NCBI GenBank assembly: GCA_035591015.1
Contig: JAXIUW010111115.1
Location: 1-30,275, forward strand
Source of the DNA: Cephalothrix simula
Lineage: Eukaryota > Nemertea > Palaeonemertea > Archinemertea > Cephalotrichidae
Direction of reading: 5' to 3'
DNA length: 30,275 bases
Every line of letters starts with the position of its first letter. Position 1 is the first letter of the stretch. Below, piece after piece: positions 25,188 through 30,275 of the stretch. Below the pieces are notes generated by a model that saw only the letters and a program-made list of their open reading frames with translations, did no database searches and was not told where the DNA came from. The position numbers were made by a program, and so were the translations under genes.

Positions 25188-28088
25188 ATGCAGAAATACA
25201 ATAATCAAACTCTCTACTCACCATCGGACTTGGTCACCTTTTTAGGGTGTCACCATGCGAGCTTTCTTGATGTGAAGGCGCTGAGCGAGGATATGGACAA
25301 GGCCGAGGCCAGCACCACTGGCCAACTGTTGCAGCAAAAAGGCTAGGAACATGAGGCGGCCTATCTCCAGCAGCTCAAAGACGAAGGCAAGTCTGTCGTT
25401 GAAATCCCCAAAGACCGTAATTTACAAGACCGCGCCCAGCTAACACTGGAAGCCATGCATTCCAGTGCGGATGTGATTTATCAGGCCGTGTTCTTTGTGC
25501 CGCCTTGGCGGGGCGATGCTGATTTCCTGATCAAGTGCGATACGCCTTCCAGCTTGGGTGATTTCAGCTACGAGGTGCTGGATACCAAACTGGCACGAAC
25601 AGTCGAGCCCAAGCATATCATGCAGCTTTGCGTCTATTCTGAGTTGCTGACGAGCCTGCAAGGACTGCGCCCGGCTGATATGCATTTGTTTCTGGGCGAT
25701 CATGCAAAATACAGTTTCCGCGTGGCTGACTTTTTCTATTACTACACCCGCGCCAAAGGCCACTTTGAAAGCTATCTCCAAAACCTGCCTGCGGATTCAT
25801 ATCCCGAGCCTTGCAGTCATTGTAATTTCTGCCCATGGCGTGAAGGCTGCAAAGCGCAGTGGGAACAAGATGATCATTTAAGCCTTGTGGCCAATATCCA
25901 GCGTTCGCAGATGGACAAGCTACGTAAGGATGGCATCCGTACCGTTGCTGAACTGGCTGCCACATCTCCCGATACCAAAATCCCTGATTTGAGCCGTGAT
26001 GTGTTTTTACGTTTGCGCTCACAAGCCGCCCTGCAACACCACAAAGCCACCACAGGCAAAAATAAATGCGAGATCATTCCGTTCTCGCCGGGCAAGGGCT
26101 TTACCCGTATGCCTGTGCCGGATGATGGCGACTTGTTCTTTGATATGGAGGGCGATCCGCTTTACCCGAACGGCTTGGAGTATTTGTTTGGGGTGTATTA
26201 TTTCAAAGATGGCAAGGAGCTTTTCCTGCCGTTCTGGGCGCATGACCATGAAGAAGAAAAACAAACCTTCAAACGCTTTATGGGGTTTCTTGCTAATCAT
26301 CTGGCTGAACACTCACATGCCCATATCTATCATTACAACCATTATGAAACCACAGCCCTGAAACGCTTGGCTTGCCGTTATGCTGTGTGTGAGGAGCAGC
26401 TGGATAATCTGCTTCGTAATCAGAAATTCATTGATCTGTATCTGGTGGTGCGTGAAAGCATTCGCACCTCCGAACCCGGCTATTCCATCAAAAACATGGA
26501 AGCATTCTATATGGACAAGCGAGCCAATGCCGTGGCAACCGCCGCCGATAGCATCATCGTCTATAACGAGTGGCGCGAAACAGGTGCCGATGAATTACTG
26601 CAGGAGATTTCTGATTATAACGAGGTGGATTGTGTTTCCACTCATTTGCTGCGCGATTGGCTGCTGACACTTAAGCCAGAAGATGCATCGTGGTTTAAGG
26701 ACCTCCCTGAATATGCCGAGGAAAAAGAATTACAGGGCAAAGACTGGGAAATCGAATATGAGAACTACCAAACCCGCCTTGGCGTAACAGAAGAAAACCC
26801 GCCGCCGATCAATGAGCGACTATCGCATCTGCTGGAGTTTCATAACCGTGAAGCCAAACCGCAATGGTGGAGCAGCTTTGAACGGCAGAACAAATTTGAA
26901 GACGAGCTGATTGGCGATACGGAGTGCCTTGGTGGCCTGCAGCAAGTTGGCAACCCCGAGCCTGAAAAACGCTCTTTGATTTACAGCTACCGTTTCCCAT
27001 CGCAAGAATACAAATTGAAGGTCGGTGCTCAGGCCGTTGATATTGCCGTCATGGAAAGTGTTGGCACTATTGTTGAAATTGATGAAGATGCCTGCATTGT
27101 CAAAATCAAGCGCGGGGCCAGCAAAGAGCCATTGCCGGAAAGACTGTCGATTGGACCGCCGGGACCGATCGATAGTAAGATCATTCGTTCAGCCATTTAC
27201 CGCTATGCTGATCATGTGCTGGAAGCGCCGGAAGGCACTCATGCCGCGACCGAACTACTGGCACGAAATGTACCGCGCATTCAGGGTAAGCAGTCGAGCG
27301 AAGCGGTTATCACGTCTGATGATCTGCAGGGTGATGCGCTGGAATCTATAGCGGCGCTAGACAACAGTTATCTCTTTATCCAAGGCCCACCGGGTGCAGG
27401 TAAGACTTATACCAGCAGCCACATCATTGTGGACCTAATCAAGCGCGGCAAGAAAATCGGTGTTACCTCCAACTCCCATAAAGCCATTCATAATCTGCTT
27501 GAAAAAGTGGAAAGCGTTGCTGCTGAAAAAGGCGTGAACTTCCATGGCATCAAAAAAGCCAGCGGCGGCAATGATGAAACTATCTTTGATGGGCATTTCA
27601 TCCGCTCAGAAACAAAAACCGACAATATGAGCCTTGGCGCTAATTTGTTTGCTGGCACCGCATGGACCTTTGCTAGCCCGCATTTTGATGGCCAGCTGGA
27701 TTATCTGTTCATTGATGAAGCTGGACAAGTCGCCACGGCCAATGTTGTGGCAATGGCCACGGCGACCAAGAACATCATTCTGGTCGGTGACCAGATGCAA
27801 CTGGGCCAGCCCATCCAAGGCACCCATCCGGGCGAAGCTGGATTGTCAGTGCTGGAATTCTTGTTAGGGGATCATTCGACCATCCCAGCAGATCGCGGTA
27901 TCTTTCTTGGTCAAACTAGACGCATGCGCCCCAGCATTTGCCAGTTTATTTCTGATGCCTTTTATGATGGTCGCCTGACGGCCCATGAAAGCACTGCAGA
28001 GCGCAGCCTAAACCTGCAAGGCGTTGATCTGCCCAATGAGGGGATTGTCATGATCTCGGTAGAGCAGTTAAATTGGTTCGAACTCTAA
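25188..28088 (+). pseudogene. RecB-like nuclease/DNA2-type helicase, broken at both ends
   Basis: The natural ATG is 25188; a TAG at 25344-25346 stands in a QQKG-stop-EHEAAYL context where a Leu is usual, after which the frame stays open to 28088. Domains in order: a PD-(D/E)XK nuclease of the TM0106 type with DADFLIK and LDTKLAR; four cysteines in CSHCNFCPWREGC, likely an Fe-S site; a DEDD/RNase H-like nuclease with FFDMEGDP and SDYNEVDCVSTHLL; then a superfamily 1 helicase with Walker A FIQGPPGAGKTYTS, Walker B LFIDEAGQ, and motif III GDQMQL. The chain stops after GIVMISVE with an unrelated 7-residue tail, so helicase motifs V and VI (about 150-250 residues) are missing. G+C is visibly higher than in the adjoining methyltransferases, so it has a different history. 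Possible roles are DNA repair or defence. Confidence 0.85.
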
Positions 28089-28450
28089 GGGGGAGATGAA
28101 AGGTAAGACTTTCAAAAACACCATAAACAGGCGATTTTGGGTATATTTATACGATGATTTTCTCGGAAGAGACATACACGATTTTTCGCTCGGTTTGTAG
28201 GATTTTGTAGGAAAAACAGAGCCTAAAAATAAGCGATTTTAGAGCATGGTTGTTAACGGGATTCGAATCCACCGCCACTGGTTTTATAATTACAATATCA
28301 ATAACTTAATTGTTACGGAGGTGTCCGCACCGTGTGGGATTCGAACGCTCCAATATCTTTTAAGACTGCCAAAATTGAGAAATTATCCTCAAAATAATTC
28401 AAGTGTTTGAAACGCCTTGTTTCCCAGTGACTAGACTGGTTTTTATGACC
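28089..28450. other. Rearrangement scar between helicase and recombinase remnant
   Basis: No gene is visible. The stretch contains two copies of GGGATTCGAA (28258-28267, 28336-28345) resembling tRNA T-loop sequence, a third looser one (GGTTCGAACTC) at the helicase end (28075-28085), and a repeated GCGATTTT (about 28122 and 28233). This is the kind of sequence left at attachment or deletion junctions. Confidence 0.45.
28258..28345. repeat. Direct repeat GGGATTCGAA, T-loop-like
   Basis: The ten-base sequence GGGATTCGAA occurs at 28258-28267 and 28336-28345, 78 bases apart. It matches the conserved T-loop surroundings of tRNA genes, which many integrases use as crossover sites, but neither copy is part of a foldable tRNA. 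It could be an attachment-site remnant. Confidence 0.4.
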
Positions 28451-29284
28451 AGCTTTTTGTACTTGTTGCCATACCGTTGCCTCAATAACTGCTTGATGCT
28501 CACCATCATAAACTCAGTCTTTATGTTTGATTTTGCCACAGTAAATAGGGTTGGTCAGTAATCGGTATATTTGTTTGGGTGTCAACTTGCCGCCTCCACG
28601 CTTGTGACTTTTTTGACTAACCCATGTTTTGGCGCCAACGCCTTGCTCAATCAATTGACTAGAAATAGATAACGATGCCTTGCCATTCAAGTAACTTTGG
28701 TAAGTACTTATAGTAATAACTGATTCGTTATCTACGATATGTAATCGATGCTCTTTGAGTTCATAACCAAAGGGTGGTGTACCACCCATCCACAGGCCTT
28801 TCTTTTTACTTGCTGCCAGCTTATCCCGTGTTCGTTCACTAGTGACTTCCCGTTCAAACTGAGCAGAAGATCACAGCATATTCAAGGTAAGTCTATCCAT
28901 GGAGTTGGTAGTATTGAACTGCTGTGTCACAGAAACGAATGAGACTTGATGCTGTTCAAATAGCTCCATCAATTTGGCGAAATCACTCAGTGATCGCGAG
29001 AGTCTGTCTACTTTGTAGACCACAGTAGTATCAATCTTGTTTTGCTCAATATCAGCGAGAAGTTATTTCAATACTGGGTACTCTAAGTTACCACCACTAA
29101 AACCACCATCATCGTATTTCTCAGGTAGCAGTTTCCACTTTTCATGTTGCTGAGATTTGATATAGGCTTCGCCTGATTCTCTCTGGGCAGCCAGCGAATT
29201 AAATTACTGCTCTAAGCCTTATTCATGCGACTTTCTGGTGTAGATGGCACAGCGGTAGGCTTCAATCTTATTGATTACTTTCAT
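28451..29284 (-). pseudogene. Large serine recombinase remnant with five stops
   Basis: A single uninterrupted frame (no indels) from the ATG at 29284 encodes a resolvase/invertase N-domain and recombinase domain. The catalytic serine is in YTRKSHE (residue 19); VVYKVDRLSRSLSDFAKLM near residue 95 and SAQFEREVTSERTRDKLAASK near residue 150 are typical, followed by GGTPPFGYEL and LTPKQIYRLLTNPIYCGKIKH. Stops occur at 29219-29221 (TAA), 29204-29206 (TAA), 29063-29065 (TAA), 28871-28873 (TGA) and 28514-28516 (TGA); the first three replace residues that are Glu or Lys in relatives. Homology fades near 28451, so the zinc-ribbon/coiled-coil end is lost. Close relatives are usual in alphaproteobacterial mobile elements. 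It probably moved part of this island and is now dead. Confidence 0.9.
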
Positions 29285-29472
29285 GATTCTTTGGTCTGTT
29301 GCTGTAATTGAGTACTATAGGGTTTGTGAGATTGTTTGAGCTTAACCAAGCCAAAGAACACCTTGGACCCGACCAATGACTGCCTGTGATTTCTTCGGCT
29401 ATTTTGGATGGACTTCTATACTTCCTGTCTTGAAAAATAAATATGAAGTGGTCGCAATTTGCAAAATAATTT

Positions 29473-30275
29473 TTATAATAACTTGGTTTTTATCCAAGGT
29501 GATACTCTATATCGTTCTAGCTGATAAAAACTACCCATCCCTAAAATTAAATTTTCAATTTTTGCCCAGCCGATATCATTGCCCCACGCTATGAGACCTT
29601 TTGGGTAATTTAAACCATAAATTATTGCAGTATCAACATCTTTCTCGGAACATACTTTATACCACAAACTATCTGCTGCTTCGTTTATTAACATAGACAA
29701 AGTACGTCCGCTAACCAAACCAGGCATATAAGGTAGTTCAATTAACTGAATATTGTTTTCTCTAAACAAAGTTGTGATTTTGTCAGTTGCTTGATTATTA
29801 ATTTTAATAGAGTAATAACTTAAATAATTAATTGTCTGGTAATCATATGCCCAATCCATACAGCAAATAGTTTGTTGTTTATCAGTAGTTAAATTGGTTA
29901 TTTCTGTTATTGAATAAGCACTATCTATGAGGCATATAGTGTTATCTATTAGTAAATAGGGAAGGTTGGTGTTTTTTAGAGTTGACTGTTTTAATTCTTG
30001 CCAATTATGATGTTTGTTACTTTGTAGCCTTGCTAACAAAGATTTAAACAAACCGTCTTGTTGTAAATTTCTAGGACAATAATATTGTAAATGATTGGGT
30101 TTAATGTCTTGTGGAGTGTGTTGTATATAAGATTCTAATTCATGCTTTGAATCAAAATTTTGAGTGTAATCATAAAATCCAACATTAGACTTACGCCCTA
30201 AAAGACCCGCTTCAACATATTCTTTTTGGGTTAAAGATGGTTTAAAGCGTTTATCAAAATACATAGATTCAAAGA
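29473..30275 (-). CDS. 3-hydroxyacyl-CoA dehydrogenase, C-terminal part (runs off window)
   Basis: The frame is open to the right edge, so the start is outside the window; the Met at 30264 is internal. About 267 residues are visible. They begin with the end of the first C-terminal domain: EAGLLGRKSNVGFYDY near residue 22, typical of PaaH/FadB-like dehydrogenases, where a Gly-rich GRGFYDY is usual. The last 75 residues form the second 3HCDH domain: GRTLSMLINEAADSL, DVDTAIIYGLNYPKGLIAW, then a helix ending in SPWI. The enzyme oxidises (S)-3-hydroxyacyl-CoA with NAD in fatty-acid or phenylacetate degradation. The middle section (about residues 40-185) is poorly conserved and Asn/Gln/Tyr-rich. 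It is the first ordinary chromosomal gene after the island. The product is presumably functional, but its NAD domain cannot be seen. Confidence 0.85.
   Translation of the reverse strand, partial: FESMYFDKRFKPSLTQKEYVEAGLLGRKSNVGFYDYTQNFDSKHELESYIQHTPQDIKPNHLQYYCPRNLQQDGLFKSLLARLQSNKHHNWQELKQSTLKNTNLPYLLIDNTICLIDSAYSITEITNLTTDKQQTICCMDWAYDYQTINYLSYYSIKINNQATDKITTLFRENNIQLIELPYMPGLVSGRTLSMLINEAADSLWYKVCSEKDVDTAIIYGLNYPKGLIAWGNDIGWAKIENLILGMGSFYQLERYRVSPWIKTKLL

Noticed and set aside
19747-28345. A defined genomic island with tRNA-Ser att sites at both ends
   Set aside because: The T-loop-like motifs at the right share only generic bases with the tRNA; no extended direct repeat of the tRNA end is present.
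1-30275. CRISPR array, rRNA or riboswitch
   Set aside because: No regular spaced repeat, rRNA signature or riboswitch core was seen on either strand.

Overview
The window looks like a chromosomal segment of a moderately A+T-rich proteobacterium, most likely an alphaproteobacterium. The support is the style of the large serine recombinase remnant, the hairpin-array intergenic repeats, the RecB-like nuclease/helicase and the mix of catabolic genes. No rRNA or other marker fixes the lineage, so this is an inference.

Layout. (1) 1-8857: a minus-strand catabolic block. Transcription runs N-formylglutamate amidohydrolase, glutamine-synthetase-like ligase, aldehyde dehydrogenase, iron-type alcohol dehydrogenase, SMP-30 lactonase, HpcH/HpaI aldolase, then a small membrane protein; a zinc alcohol dehydrogenase lies at the right end. 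The ligase/ALDH/ADH core is nearly gapless and resembles gamma-glutamylated amine or amino-alcohol catabolism. (2) 9239-17036: mostly plus-strand housekeeping and catabolic genes: acetoacetyl-CoA synthetase, a small lipoprotein (minus), DNA-3-methyladenine glycosylase I (tag), threonine synthase (thrC), then a decayed lysine-degradation operon. In that operon a saccharopine dehydrogenase start and an ALDH7 tail are remnants, followed by an intact 2-oxoadipate dioxygenase (hglS). Between the lipoprotein and tag lies a pair of inverted three-hairpin repeats whose stems differ in sequence but keep their pairing. (3) 17355-18530: a minus-strand lysis-like trio (membrane-anchored lytic transglycosylase plus two tiny membrane proteins), then about 1.2 kb without a convincing gene, ending in tRNA-Ser(GCU). 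(4) 19886-29284: a foreign-looking accessory island. It holds a strongly A+T-rich restriction-modification operon (HTH protein, C5-cytosine methyltransferase, N6-adenine methyltransferase, nuclease-N6-methyltransferase fusion), a richer-GC RecB-like nuclease/helicase, and a large serine recombinase remnant. Nearly every gene here is interrupted, the methyltransferases mainly by one-base losses in A/T runs or single nonsense codons. (5) 29473-30275: the C-terminal part of a 3-hydroxyacyl-CoA dehydrogenase running off the right edge, which marks the return to ordinary chromosome.

The most interesting material is the three-methyltransferase island with its repeated frame breaks, two of them in identical GT-A7 tracts; the covarying hairpin element; and the deletion-fused remains of the lysine pathway upstream of an intact hglS. 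Nothing here proves a new system. The frame breaks could be decay, phase variation or sequencing error, and the text says where each reading is weaker.
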